Below, one piece after another: positions 40,655 through 52,649 of a stretch of DNA of 64,000 nt; positions within the stretch are counted from its first letter, which is position 1; every line of letters begins with the position of its first letter. The stretch covers positions 452,001-516,000 of the forward strand of contig JAQFVV010006337.1 of NCBI GenBank assembly GCA_028023455.1. Reading direction: 5' to 3'. The notes under the pieces were generated by a model, which had not been told where the DNA came from, did not search any database, and worked only from the letters and a program-made list of their open reading frames with translations. Position numbers and translations under genes: made by a program. The stretch comes from Epiperipatus broadwayi (taxonomy: Eukaryota; Onychophora; Udeonychophora; Euonychophora; Peripatidae).

Positions 40655-41235
40655 CTTTTCTAAAATTTATGTAAACCTAATTTGAAATATGTACCTTGTT
40701 ATGCAACAATTATTATTCTTCTAACTAATGTAAATCATCTTTTTATTATGATAAGCAAAATTGTACACCCTCATTGCATATTTAATCTCATTTATCAAAT
40801 TGTATCTAAAAGCTCATGTTTTTCACATGCAATTTATGTAACACAGGAACAATAAGATAGCCATGAAAACTATAATACTTTCCACCAAATAGGACCAATT
40901 CATATATAATCATTTATTAATCTAACACCAACTCCATCTCCATACCCCACATATGCTTCTCCTCATACTATTATGTGCTTCCATGTATTTTGTTCAAAAT
41001 CCCATTTAAAAATTCCATGTAAACCTAATGTGACACATGTATCTTATTATGTAATGATCATTCTTTTTTCAATTACTGTGTCATGTTTTTCTTCTATTAT
41101 ATGCATGATTGTAAACCCCATTTACATATGTAATATCATGTATTAACTTGCATCTAATATCTTATGTTTTCATATGTAATTCATGAAACTCCTTTTGAAT
41201 CTTAATGAAGTTTATCTTTGAAACATAAAAAATCA
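40655..41235 (+). repeat. Diverged direct repeat in a LINE-tail-like region
   Basis: About 40660-40850 recurs at about 41010-41195. Both contain ATGTAAACCTAAT.TGA.A, CATGTA.CTTATTATG.AA-type, a TATGAT..GCA..ATTGTA..CCC block, and TTGCATCTAA.A.CTTATG. Period is roughly 345 bp. The second copy leads to GAAGTTTATCTTTGAAACAT and then the AAT microsatellite, like 16751-16780. Likely a 3' UTR or tail of a retroelement. Confidence 0.5.
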
Positions 41236-41440
<205 letters not shown>

Positions 41441-41441
<1 letters not shown>

Positions 41442-41795
41442 CAATTTAAGGTTAGAGATTCCAGAATTGTTCCTCCAGACATATATGCAGCAACTTGGTC
41501 TTTTCTCAAGCAAGACTCTAATTTAAAACAGTTCAAACAACTGCTCAATAGTTAGTGTTGTCAGCTTTTATATATTGAACCATGCTCTAGCAACCTGAAA
41601 ATAGAACTTAAATTTTTTGCAGATATGTTAATAATTTAGAAACTTTGATACTTAAATATAAATTACAAATTATTGATATAACTTTAAATATTGAACAATT
41701 TAAACCCAAGAGGAAAAAAGATTGCTACTGTACCCCATGCAATGAAACATGTGTAATTTTTGTAAACAAAGTTTAATAAAATTATTGTTGTTGAA
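41441..41795 (+). other. Possible LINE C-terminal scrap plus tail
   Basis: A plus-strand frame at about 41453-41553 reads RDSRIVPPDIYAATWSFLKQ, continuing DSNLKQFKQLLNS and a stop. This looks protein-like and faintly resembles the WN.LP.....s...FK..L ending of CR1/L2-type LINE proteins. 41757-41795 ends in TTTAATAAAATTATTGTTG before an ATC repeat. Weak. Confidence 0.3.
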
Positions 41796-41813
41796 TCATC
41801 ATCATCATCATCG

Positions 41814-41844
<31 letters not shown>

Positions 41845-41882
41845 AATAATAATAATAATAATAATAATAGCAGCAGCAGCAA
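41796..41882. repeat. (ATC)n(AAT)n(AGC)n microsatellite
   Basis: Triplet repeat with three successive units. Gives poly-His/Asn and poly-Asp frames that are not genes. Confidence 0.97.
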
Positions 41883-42777
41883 CCTATTTTTAAAAAATAA
41901 ATATACATGCGAACATCTTAATATTAATTAAAATATTTAAAATATACTACATGAACTTCAGAATGATGAGAACGTTGAGAAAACATTATACATATGGAAT
42001 AAATTTTAAAATGTTTATAATAAACATGGTAAAAATAAATTAATAAATAATTTCTTTTTCGTGAATAATATAAATCCAAGTTACATGTACACATGTAATA
42101 TGGGTTCTGGAAAGTAAATTTTCATTGTAGGATCACAAAAAAAAATTTTTTTTCAATTTTTTTTTAATTATATAATATATGATCTATTTCAATGCAATTA
42201 CAGTTTCAAAATTATTTAACAGATAAACTAATATTCCTTTAAATGATGTTTATCCATTTACAGGACAATATATTTTTTTAAAAGAGCAATAATAAGATTG
42301 TTTAAAATAATTTTTGAGCAAATCTTAGTGGTAATTATGTAACATGTTTCCAAGGCAATGCGATTTCTTGCTGTTTTATCCTATTAATAAATGAGGAATC
42401 ATTTTCTATTTAACAATTTCCAAAAGTCTATTTTTATAATTTAACAAACAAAATTGGGGAACTAAATCCAAATTCCACAGGAGCATTTTAAATAAATATT
42501 TATATAAATTTTAAACAAAGACAAAATCCAGTATATTTGGCATAGCAATTTCAATAGTTTTTGAAATTAAAACCTCATGTATATCAATATCTATTTCATG
42601 AATATAGTTTAGATTCAATCAAAGTTACTCCTTGTTTCTGGAATCTTGAGTCTTAGTCAGGTTCATTTGATTATATGTTAGTACAAGGCTGGCACAAACC
42701 CAAACCTTCTGTAAATATGAATTTAGCATAGGAATTAAACAGATTTAAAAGAATATGCTTTCTGATTCAGTAAAGTT

Positions 42778-42778
<1 letters not shown>
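41883..42778. other. AT-rich sequence, no gene seen
   Basis: No recognisable gene, RNA gene or repeat. Confidence 0.5.
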
Positions 42779-42855
<77 letters not shown>

Positions 42856-42971
42856 TTTGATAACAATTGTGGAGAATAATAAAGTATATAATTATTGATA
42901 TTTTAGCATAATAACATTGTTCTTCAAGTGCATAAAGATTTTATTATTATATATTATAATTCCATGAATTA

Positions 42972-43021
<50 letters not shown>

Positions 43022-43052
43022 ATATATATATTATAAAATATATATATATATA
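42779..43052. repeat. Two (TA)n microsatellites
   Basis: TA tracts at about 42779-42853 and 42974-43052, the second interrupted. Separated by 120 bases of AT-rich DNA. Confidence 0.95.
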
Positions 43053-44510
43053 GACAGAATTGTCTCATGGCACACAACATAATGGTGCATGTGCAACTAA
43101 GTATAAAAGTTTAATTTGAAAAATAGAAATGAACATAGTCAAAATTTATTGTATATATTTTTTCAAAGTGTATAATCTGGGATGGTTGATATAATGATTA
43201 TATAATAATTTTTGGTAAGAACATCAATTAGTACAAATAATTTTGATTTTTCTGATTTTGACAAATATAAAATATTTTTGGAAAACGGATTGTTTTTTCT
43301 CTCTTTTTAATGTAACTTGATTACTTTTAATGAATGTAAATCGAAAATCAAAAGACAAATCATTAATTTATTATCCGTTTTTTTAGTTATCCTTAGTAAT
43401 TAAGATGAGGAAAAGATTTACTTAATTATTCTATTTTCAAATTCCACTACAGATTATTAATAGTAGGTTTAAATAACTTGATTATGGTAAATTATTGACT
43501 GCAGAGAATGGAATTGTAGTGTGTTGAAAACTAGCTCCAAAGAACCATCGCAGGTCTTCTTGATGATCGAGTTTGAACTTTCATTCCAAGTAAGTTATTT
43601 TACTTAAACTCAAGTTTTCTTAAAGAGGAAGAAATTGTTTTGCAATAACAAACAAGCAGTTAATTGGTGAAAATGGATTTAAAATTTTAAAAAAATTAAA
43701 AATTAAATGACAAAAGTTTAAAACAAAACCAATTAACATGTTGAAATGTAGAAAACAAAAGGCAAAGAGTTTTAAAATAACTTTTTCAGCTGGACTTTTG
43801 AAAGATAAGTAATATTTTTTTTTTGTTTTAAAAGATTTTATTTTCAATTTAAGAATGATATGAAGAAAAAAAAAGAATTATCTAAGAACTTTCAAAAAGA
43901 TATAATAATGTTTCTTTATATAAAAAAAAAATGTTTACAATTTAAGAATGTTAATAACTTGATTTTTTAGAATGAAATAATTAAATTGAAATGGTTTTAT
44001 ATAAATATTAAAATACGCCCCTATGTGTGCGTATATTATGTATATGTTTATTTTTTAATGGTTTATTTATTGGTAATACAGCGTAATATTGGAATATATT
44101 ATTAACAAATGATATATACGTTATAGCGTTCGTGATATTTGCAGGTATATCTAAAATCATTTATATATTGTTTTCATAGCAAAATATTAACTTATTAATG
44201 GTTGAAATATTTTTATATTATAACGCGCACTATATCTAAATTTATTTATAACTGATATAATATTACAATAAAATTGTTTTTTTTATTAATTTATTAATGA
44301 TGGAAATACATACATGTATTGTTTAATATCTGTTCCTATTTTGATAAGTGTTATCTACAGTTTAAATACTATTAAGGTATAGTTTTGTTTTTCACTCTAT
44401 TTTAATATTATTTAATATTTGTAAATCCAAATCAGAATGATTTATTATTATGAAAAATACTTTTCAAACCTTTGCTTTTTATTTTTATATTTAGTTAATA
44501 AATTTATTAC
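43053..44510. other. AT-rich sequence, no gene seen
   Basis: Around 43500-43590 the base composition is more balanced, but there is no readable coding frame. Otherwise AT-rich. No RNA gene seen. Confidence 0.45.
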
Positions 44511-44511
44511 T

Positions 44512-46515
44512 CATTCATCATCATCATCAATCATTATCAATCCAATGCAGGATGAAGGTCTCTCCAAGTTTAATCCATCTTCTCCGATCTTTAGCTTCTC
44601 TTCTTCACAACACCCCTGCACATTTTCTTATTTCATCCATCCTTCTGGGTCTATTACAATCTCTTGGAATCCAGTTTAAAATTTCAATTGTCCATCTATT
44701 ATCATCTCTTCTAGCAATATGTCCAGCCCAACTCCATTTCAATCTTTTAATTTTTTCAATAAGGTCAGTAACACCTGTTTGTTGTCTTACCCATACATTG
44801 CGTTTTCGATCTCTTCTTGTTACTCCCAACATACATCTCTCCATACTCCTTTGAGTGGTCTGAAGTCTCTGTATTGCTCTTTTATTAAGTGTCCAAGTCT
44901 CAGATCCATAAGTAAGAACTGGTAAAACACATTTGTTAAAAACCATCCTTTTCAAACACATAGGCATATTTCCTTTTAGTATCAAGTTATTTCTACCAAA
45001 AGCACTCCAACCAAGTTTAATTCTATGATTAATTTCCTCTATTATGTTTCCATCTGTATTAATAATCTGACCAAGGTATTTGTAACTGTTAACTTCTTCT
45101 AATTCTTCATAATCAATCTTTATTTTCATATTTTGAGCAAATCGATTAAACATTACTTTCGTCTTTTTAACATTTATCTTTAGTCCTACTTTTCTACTTT
45201 CATCTGCTAACTCCTGCAACATTTCCTGCAGCTCTGAAGCATTATTTGCAAAAACAACTACATCATCTGCAAAATCTAAATGACTTAAATACTCTCCATT
45301 TACTTTCACTCCTTTAGTTTCCCATTTTAATCCACAAAATCTTTTACAGCACTGCTGAAAGAGTTTTGGAGATATGGAGTCACATTGTCTTACACCTTTC
45401 TCAATGTTGATGATTTTCCAGTATCATTATGTAATCTAATTGTTGCTGTTGCATTTTTATAAATATTCTTTAAAATATGACAATATCCTGGATCTATACT
45501 TTGATGATCCAATGCTTTAATCATGGAAGAAATGTGTATAGAATCGAATGCCTTTTCATAATCTACAAATCCAAAACATAATGACAACTCATATTCATTT
45601 GTCTATTCTATGACTTCTCTCAATACCTGGATATGATCTATTGTACTAAAACCACTTTTAAATCCAGCTTGTTCTCTTGGTTGGTGGAAATCCAAAGTTC
45701 TCTGTAGACGAGTTGTAATTATCTTGGAAAAAATTTTATATAAAACTGATAAAAGGCTGATAGGTCTGTAATTTCTAATATCTTCTTTATTACCTTTTTT
45801 AAATATTATATATTATTACTGCATCTTCCAATCATCCGGTACATCTTTATCATTATAGACATTTGGTATATAACTTTACTAAAATTGTTTCTATTTCTTC
45901 ACCTGCTTCTTTTAATATATCAATTATAATTCCATCATTTACTGGAGCCTTTACTTTCTTCATACTCTTGATTTCAAGTCTCACTTCTTCATTTAAAATT
46001 CTGGGCAATTCAGAAGATGTAATAGATATGGAGGTACTTGTTCTTTATTACTATATAATTCTTGATAAAAATCTTCTACCAATTTTATGATGTCATCTCT
46101 CTTTTTTAGTAATAATTCCATCTTTTTTCTTATTGCGATATAAATTTCTCACCAATACCAAAATGTTGTTTAATATTTTTGAGACTTTTATACTTTTCAA
46201 CAGCTTTCCTTGCTATTTCTTATATCATTTTCAACTCTTTTCCATACCATTTTACAAAATTCGAGATATTCAATTCTTTTTAATACATCATTTTTGTATA
46301 TCTTCATATTGCTTCTTTTCTTCATAAATTTTCTAGTCTCAGTAGAAATTTTATTAGTCAATTGCTGCTTTTTTCTACCAGCTATGTTTGTTGCAGTTTT
46401 TAAAAGTGTATCAGTTATTTTCATATTAATTTCATTCAAATCTGAATCATGTTCAAAATCTCCTAACACTTGAAACCTATTTGTAAGTTCTAATTTAAAT
46501 TCATTATTACTCATT
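44512..46515 (-). pseudogene. RTE-type LINE copy 3, youngest copy, 5'-truncated
   Basis: The best-preserved reverse transcriptase in the window, read on the minus strand. From its 5' end: a linker region (46514-46197) with ITDTLLKTATNIAGRKKQQL; DDWK..AV and NYRPISLLSVLYK near 45765-45830; QAGFKSGFSTIDHIQVLREV; motif A FVDYEKAFDSI (about 45535-45570); a frame break near 45400; GVRQCDSISPKLFQQ (Gly to Cys in GDSISP). An uninterrupted ~230-codon stretch to 44605 then carries LDFADDVVVF with catalytic FADD intact at 45262-45273, GLKINVKKTKVMFN, SYKYLGQIINTDGN, GSETWTLNKRAIQRLQTTQR and WAGHIARRDDNRW. The 3' end runs into a TCATCATCATC tract near 44515, the RTE-like short-repeat tail. The endonuclease is absent. 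A frame break or two and the 5' truncation make it inactive. Confidence 0.92.
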
Positions 46516-47740
46516 ATTTTAGGTTATTTCAGTGAAATTATTTAGTGTAAAATAAATTTTGCTCATTGACAATGTTAATTGTAATGTTGGGCTGATAATG
46601 ACTGGCATTTCTCATTATGTTTACCATCATCTGTGTTAATACATATAATTACAAATAGCACAATCAATGTGTACCTTCTTTAATAATACATCTGTATACT
46701 TTTATTTTGTACCGTTATTATATATAATTAAATACCGCAAATAATTACCAATGCTCTCTACAGAAATATTCTGATGTTTCATGTGTCAATTTTATAAACA
46801 AATCAACCAATCTCTTGTTAGAATCATGTATATGACATTAAATCTAATGTCATCAGTATCTCAAGAAAATTATTTGAGACTCTACCAAACATAGCATTCT
46901 AATCTTGTAATTCTCATAATATTCAACATGATCTCAAATCATCCAAATTCAATTGGAATTTTAATTAAATTTCTTTATAACAGTTTAATATCATTAAACA
47001 AGGTAGAGCTTCTAAACAACTCATTTTTAATTAATCTTGCTTAGCAATGTTGACAGACATATGTGTCTAGCCAAAGATTTATTGATTTCTTCATCAAACA
47101 TTGTCATTTGAAACATTAAAAAATACATTATTTTATATTTGTGATGTTTGATTATTAAATTATATTTTTTAATGTTTATTTATTAAACAAGATTAATAAA
47201 AATTATTTGTTTTAAGACTCTGCCTTCTTTAGTAGCATCAAAAATATAAAGGAATGTGTAGTTAAATTATCAGTAAATTTGCATTCAAGCTTTTATTTGC
47301 TAATGAGTAATTTATATTTTGGTAGAGTTTAAATTCATTTTCTAACTACTGATAATATCAGATTTTATTAACAGAAACACAAGTCTAGCAAAAGATTGAC
47401 ATTTTTTTATTAGACATTGCCACATAAAACATTGCAAAATTTCTTTAGAAGTAGGTAATTAAATAGTATTAGCAATATAATATACCTGTAAACTAAAACT
47501 AACTAGTCAATCTTACCAGTATATTATTAATCCTAGTTAGCAATATGAGGATTTGCCATAGTGATTGTCATGAGTTTGTACCTATTATGTTGATTTTCAA
47601 TTAATTATTAATTATTATAATCTTTAAAAAAATTCAAAAATTTTTTTTAAAAAACATTTTTATGGCCATTTTGTAAGATTTATGATATCATAAGATAATG
47701 ATTTCATTAAAGCTACATCATACAAAATACTGTACAAAGT
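46516..47740. other. AT-rich sequence with a diverged direct repeat
   Basis: About 47050-47123 (TGTCTAGCCAAAGATT...CATTGTCA...AAACATT) is similar to about 47370-47441 (AGTCTAGCAAAAGATTGACA...CATTGCCA). The family is not known to me. No gene. Confidence 0.45.
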
Positions 47741-47744
47741 TTAA

Positions 47745-48150
47745 TCATTGCACTAAACATCACATGGTCATCATTCTTTATGCTTACACAAGCTATTTAC
47801 ACAGAAGCAAAATTCCCCATATATTAGTTCAGATCTGTAATTGAAAACATTATTGTGTTTTTATTTTAGACTCAAAGCTTTATAGTTCGCTAATAAGGTA
47901 AAAGGTGGCTGGGTGCTGGAGGGTTGCATTAGATCCTAAGATCTATATGCAGTGCTCTCAGATCCAAGGCTTCTCACTGGTGAAAGACACAAGTTAGAAA
48001 CTAATCTGAGGATATTGTATGAGTAGGCACTAGATAGGAATTTTATGCACAAACCTTCTTTAATCCATTGATTACTCTAGTTTGCAGTGAGTGACACTAA
48101 TCTAGTTTGCAGTGAGTGGCACTACTGTATGGAGAGTTTGTCTTTATTCA
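47745..48150. repeat. R430 repeat, inverted cap plus one unit
   Basis: 47745-47820 is a minus-oriented end (CACTAAACATCACATGGTCA, then ATTCTTTATGCTTACACAAG). From about 47825 a plus unit runs through GTGCTCTCAGATCCAAGGC, TGAGTAGGCACTAGATAGGA and TTTTATGCACAAACC to TACTGTATGGAGAGTTTG. A 30-bp segment CTCTAGTTTGCAGTGAGTG is locally duplicated (about 48065-48120). Same minus-plus layout as the other R430 loci. Confidence 0.8.
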
Positions 48151-49070
48151 ATACACAATATATAGAATTGTTTTTATTAAAGAATTAATATATGATTAAT
48201 ATGAATTATCTGATTTTTATTTAATGCCTTTTCAAGATAGTCAATTCATTTGTTTATGATAATTTTAAAGTAAAGAAGATATTTATTATTGACTACAAAA
48301 CCTAAAAAACTGCCAGTTTCATTCAATTCAATAAATAATCAAAAACATACTTGGATTGCCTATAAGCAACAAAGTGTATTAAACTCTTGCACTGTGACAA
48401 ATTTAACTTTTGATTTTACTATTATTCTATATCAAAATTTTATAAATTAGATTTAATTTTATAGAAATATATATTTGCAAATGAAAAAAATTATAAAAAT
48501 TGCATTTGAACTTTACATATATTGAAAAAATTAGTTTGGAATGATAACAGAAAAACATTTTTTTAGTGAATATTGGGCAAAATAGATTTTAGAAAACAAA
48601 TAAAATCTTTTTTATTATTGCTATTTGATACCAGTCAAGGAAGCAACAATAATTAGAAATAAATGTAATGCAAGTTTAGTAATAAAAAAAGACCAATAAT
48701 AAAGAAAAATAAAAGTAATAAATAAATAAATAGAAATTTCATAAGAATATATTGTACCATTTATTTATATATGGTACAAATATATTGGCATTTGGTAAAC
48801 ACTAAAAAAAAAGAGTAAACTTAATTTTTTTTTATTAGTATAATTTATTTTCTTAAAAACGTACAGTGAAAGTTAAAATTGTTCTTTCATATTTTTTTTA
48901 CGTAATTAAAAATAAAAGTAAAATTGGAGAGAACAAAAGACACACAAATCACTAATCTAGATAAGCTAAAAGCAAAATATTTTAGCTAATTAAATATGGC
49001 CAAAAGACTTGATAAGAAAGAGAACTTTGTAATAGAAAACCGATAAAAAAATGTACAAGATTATGAACCT
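48151..49070. other. AT-rich sequence, no gene seen
   Basis: No recognisable gene, RNA gene or repeat. Confidence 0.5.
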
Positions 49071-49074
49071 AAAC

Positions 49075-49360
49075 GCTATGATAATAACATGCGCAGAAGT
49101 CTGAAAACTGAACCTCTAGTATAAAAAAGGAGGGGGCCAGTTTGATCAGGATCTTGTTTCATCTGTTTCTCTATAGTTGGTCCTGGATAAAAAGAATAGC
49201 TTCTGCAGACATCGTGCTTGAAGATGGACACCAGAAAAGCCTTCATGATCGACTAGGAGAATAGATCACAAGATCAACTTATAACCAATGGCTGAGCTCA
49301 TTCTAACCCAAAAAAACTATGCATAGTAATCTACAACCTTCTTGCTAAACTTACTGGTAA
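49075..49360 (+). promoter_or_regulatory. TATA-containing promoter-like or solo-LTR-like sequence
   Basis: TATAAAAAAGG at 49121-49131 sits at the start of an island clearly less AT-rich than its surroundings (about 49080-49300). CAGTTTGATCAGGATCTTG begins about 18 bases downstream, where a Pol II start would fall about 30 bases after the TATA box. CTTACTGGTAAGC near 49350 looks like a splice donor. The arrangement fits either a host promoter with a non-coding first exon or the U3-R-U5 of a solo LTR. I see no second copy in the window, no LTR-element genes, and no clear TG...CA ends. Low certainty. Confidence 0.35.
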
Positions 49361-50075
49361 GCTAAGACTCATTATTATTCATGATTGTGACTAAATTGTT
49401 GACAAACCATTCTAAAAAAATAAGCTTATAATAGGACCCCGATATAGACTTTCATTTTATTTGATCAAGAGACTCTTATTTACCCAATAACTTTTTAATT
49501 GTGAAACTGTTGTTGTTGTTTTTTATGTATTCATGTTTGGATTAACATGCATGTGTTCTCTCCAATTTATTTGAAATTGTAATTTCTCTATTTTAATCTG
49601 TTAGAATAAAAATGTTTATTTCTAATATCAACTTTTCATTTGTATGTTATTAATAATAGTTATTAATTATTATTAAATTTATTAATATTAGTTTAGTGAT
49701 ATTTAAAAATACAATTTACCTTTGCCAATATGTTTCATAAGTTCCAGGAATAATAATATTTAGGAAATAATTCTAATTCATGATAAAATATAATTACCAA
49801 TTATTTTTTTAAAAAAAACACTTTTCTTTTTAATTTATGAGTTACACCATGTTTGACGCAGAATCAGTGAATCTAATTGACTCTGAGCCCTCATTTATAA
49901 ATTAAAAACTGATTCAGCTCACAATTGTAATCGTAACAATTCTAGGCTGAGTTGATCAGGAAATACAGTTATGTTTTTTAGAAATAGAAATACTTTTTTT
50001 TCTTTTTGCATAACTTGATCAACTCATGTACTTTATATGTGTAACAGAGACCTAGTCAGATGGGAAAACATTACA
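49361..50075. other. AT-rich sequence, no gene seen
   Basis: No recognisable coding exon follows the candidate promoter. No repeat or RNA gene. Confidence 0.45.
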
Positions 50076-50077
50076 AT

Positions 50078-50395
50078 ATATATATATATATATATATAAA
50101 CTTAAGAGTGTGCTAATAACTCTAAACAAGCTTTTTTTTTTATTTATGATAAATGCTACTACAAGAGAAGGCATTCAAATCATTTTTATCTTGGATTGTC
50201 CCCATCCCCAGACCGGTTTCGACCTATGGGTCTCTTCAGTGAGGAGTTGGGACATTAGATCTAAAAAACCAACTCAAGCAAAGCATTTATCTAAAAGATA
50301 ATTGTTAGAAGAAGATCTGAAACTTTTAGACATCTACATGTCTTTAAAGTCAGCTCTCCAACTGAAAAAATCATATGGGCCTGAACTTAATTCAG
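50078..50395 (+). repeat. R50 dispersed repeat, fullest copy, after a short (TA)n
   Basis: A (TA)n run (50078-50098) is followed by GAGTGTGCTAATAACTCTAA, then AACAAGCTTTT, ATGATAAATGCTACTACAAG, GGATTGTCCCCATCCCCAG, CCGGTTTCGACCTATGGGTC, TCTTCAGTGAGGAGTTGGG, AACTCAAGCAAAGCATTTAT, AGACATCTACATGTCTTTAA and CAGCTCTCCAACTG. All other R50 copies can be aligned to this order. No tRNA-like boxes are convincing, so its class (SINE or MITE) is open. A 63-codon frame across it is an artefact. Confidence 0.8.
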
Positions 50396-50399
50396 ATAT

Positions 50400-51865
50400 A
50401 TATATATATACACACACTCTATTACTTATCCTCTAATTGTATGTTCAGCCCTCTCACACCTCTGGATAATATAACAACATTATCTGTTGAATCATAAAGT
50501 CTCTTTAACACATATATGCTTGCTACAGATATATATACAAGTATAGTCTTTAGAATTTGTTCTAGCAATTTAATATTTCCTTTAACAAAAAATACTACTA
50601 TTTTTGTAAATAGATTATTAGGCACTACATTAGCCCTCCCACAGCTATTCTCTTCTTATTGTTATTGTACTCCTCTCTCATTCTGCCATCAGCATAGTTT
50701 GAACAATAGTTTTATATGTCTGATGATTTGCATGCAAAGATTAATTTGCATATTAATAGGTTTATTTTAATTGCAAACTTTTGCTATTCACATATATAAT
50801 TTTTTTAGAATAAAGTTAATTTAGATAATTAATTTAAGAATCAATATGTACATATTTTCAATAATTATATAATGATCTTTATTTATATTCTACCTAATGT
50901 ATGCATAGACATTCCACTTAAGAAACTTGTATTTAAAGTATGGATAAATAAATGCTAATCTCTGATATATCTATCAATTTCTGCCTTAAAATAATTTTTA
51001 TAATTTTTAGAATATGTCAAATTATTTTAATTCAGTGTTAGCAATAGTATATTTGTCATGATTTTTATCAGATAGGGTGATCACTAAAAGATATTACTTT
51101 CTATTTTTAAAAATAAAATATATATAAAAAAAAATAACAGAATAATAATATATACATTTTATTTTTAATAATTATTGCACAATTATTGTATAAAAGTAAT
51201 CATGAATTTAAAAAATCAAGTTTTTAGTTAGTACAAAATTTTTCTCAAAGTAATCTCATAAATAATCCCAAAATAAATTACAAATAATTAAGTCTATCAA
51301 ACATGTGAAAGCAAGACTAACATACTTTGACGTTGCCATTATTTGTTTATACCTTCCTATTTAGATTTCTTTCAAAATTAAAAAATCAAAATACAAAAAC
51401 TACTGAGTTTACTAATTTAAAAAATAAAATTAGCAAAATATTTCAATACATGGCAAAATTTAAAGTAAGCACAATTACAATGATTTTTCCAGGCTTCTGT
51501 AAAGTGAAAAAGCTATACAAATTACTGGAACTATAATAAAAAGAGTTAATATTAAATTTTAAAATGTATTTATTAGATAAAATTCATTTACTCAATTAAT
51601 ATTATGGACTAAAATTCTTATAAATGTTATTTTACTTGTACTAAAAATACTTAATGGTAAAATATTACATATCATAATTCTAAATTGTTTTGAGAAAAAA
51701 ATGTTTCTATATATTATGCAATTAATCATAACTTTACATGATTAAACATAAGTTTAAAATATTATTTATTTACTCAAATTTAGATCAATAATCTTAGAAT
51801 TTGTTTTTGATAATGATGGCTATTAAAAAATATATACTTTTAGTATTAGCAAAAAAAATGTAAGC
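50400..51865. other. AT-rich sequence, no gene seen
   Basis: Short overlapping open frames at 50422-50770 and 51327-51536 show no recognisable domain. No RNA gene found. Confidence 0.45.
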
Positions 51866-51866
51866 C

Positions 51867-51995
51867 AATAAGCATCACATGATCACCATTTCATATGCTT
51901 GCTTATAATTGTTATTAAAATAGGCAAAACTCACTATTGATTGCTCTAGCTTGCAGTGAGTGGCAATACATATAGTGAGTTTTGCCTGTTCAAAA
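51867..51995. repeat. R430 repeat, minimal inverted fragment
   Basis: A minus end (AAGCATCACATGATCACCAT and TATGCTTGCTTATAATTGTT) is joined after about 70 bases to a short plus end (GATTGCTCTAGCTTGCAGTG, AGTGGCAATACATATAGTGA). AGGCAAAACTCACTAT and ATAGTGAGTTTTGCCT form a perfect 16-base inverted pair. An internally deleted family member. Confidence 0.7.
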
Positions 51996-52232
51996 AAATG
52001 TAACCATGTAAATTATTAAAACTTCAGCAATCAAGTTTACACTATATTTATTTATCAATTTTTTTTATTTAATTTCATTGCATTTATGTAAAATAAATTC
52101 AAGTTATGAAGCCTTTTTATAAACTAAATAAATAAATAATAGTGGTGCTATTAATTACAAAAATAAAAGACTTTTATAATAAAACATTAAATGTATCAAA
52201 TTTAATATTTATCTGAAGGTTTATAATGATAG

Positions 52233-52580
52233 TATATTATTAGATATGTTATGTTGGACTATTTCCATCATCTATGAATTAATGTTGAATGTATTGAAAA
52301 TTTTAAACTTTATTTAAACTTTCCAAATACAAACAACTTGTTAGTAATAACACACAAATAGAGAATACAGATTAGTAATTACAGAATATTTTTAGCAGTA
52401 TTATTCTCTACTCTTCTTCAGCTGTTGCTGGCCTATATACACAGTGACAATATTCGCTTAAAAGTTGAACTCACACCTTTAGATTCTTGAATATCGAATT
52501 TAAGGCAAGTGCTCTACCAAATTGAGCTATTCTGTCAAAGCCAGCATACAATAGAGTTTCATTAAAACTATTGTTAGTTC
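52233..52580 (-). repeat. Left inverted repeat of the Penelope-like element, with tRNA-like head
   Basis: Reverse complement of the right flank at 53990-54300. Read on the minus strand from about 52545, AATAGCTCAATTTGGTAGAG is an excellent tRNA D-arm/A-box match, followed by CACTTGCCTTAAATTC and, after an insertion-like stretch, GTGTGAGTTCAAC as a B-box-like sequence. It then runs outward through CTGAAGAAGAGTAG, ACTAACAAGTTGTTTGTATT, AAATTTTCAATACATTCAAC and GATGATGGAAATAGTCCAAC to the outer end. Equivalent to the terminal repeats (pLTRs) of Penelope elements, which can occur inverted (known of the group). The Pol III-like boxes could instead mark a tRNA-derived SINE. Confidence 0.85.
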
Positions 52581-52649
52581 TAAAAATTCACCATATTAAA
52601 ATTTGTCAAGATTTCTTAGTTGTTAGTCCATTGACATACAGGTTACAGT

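Noticed and set aside
41684-41931. Poly-Asp and poly-His open frames
   Set aside because: Translation of the (ATC)n microsatellite on either strand.
44437-44925. Plus-strand open frames, Ser/Leu rich
   Set aside because: They are the antisense of the RTE copy 3 reverse transcriptase, whose minus-strand reading has real RT motifs. The same holds for 2982-3342 on the minus strand of copy 1.
46133-46473. Plus-strand hydrophobic open frames
   Set aside because: Antisense of the linker region of RTE copy 3.
52440-52560. Functional tRNA gene on the minus strand
   Set aside because: Only the D arm/A box is tRNA-like; the anticodon region holds an insertion-like stretch and no acceptor pairing was found. 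Better explained as part of the PLE terminal repeat.
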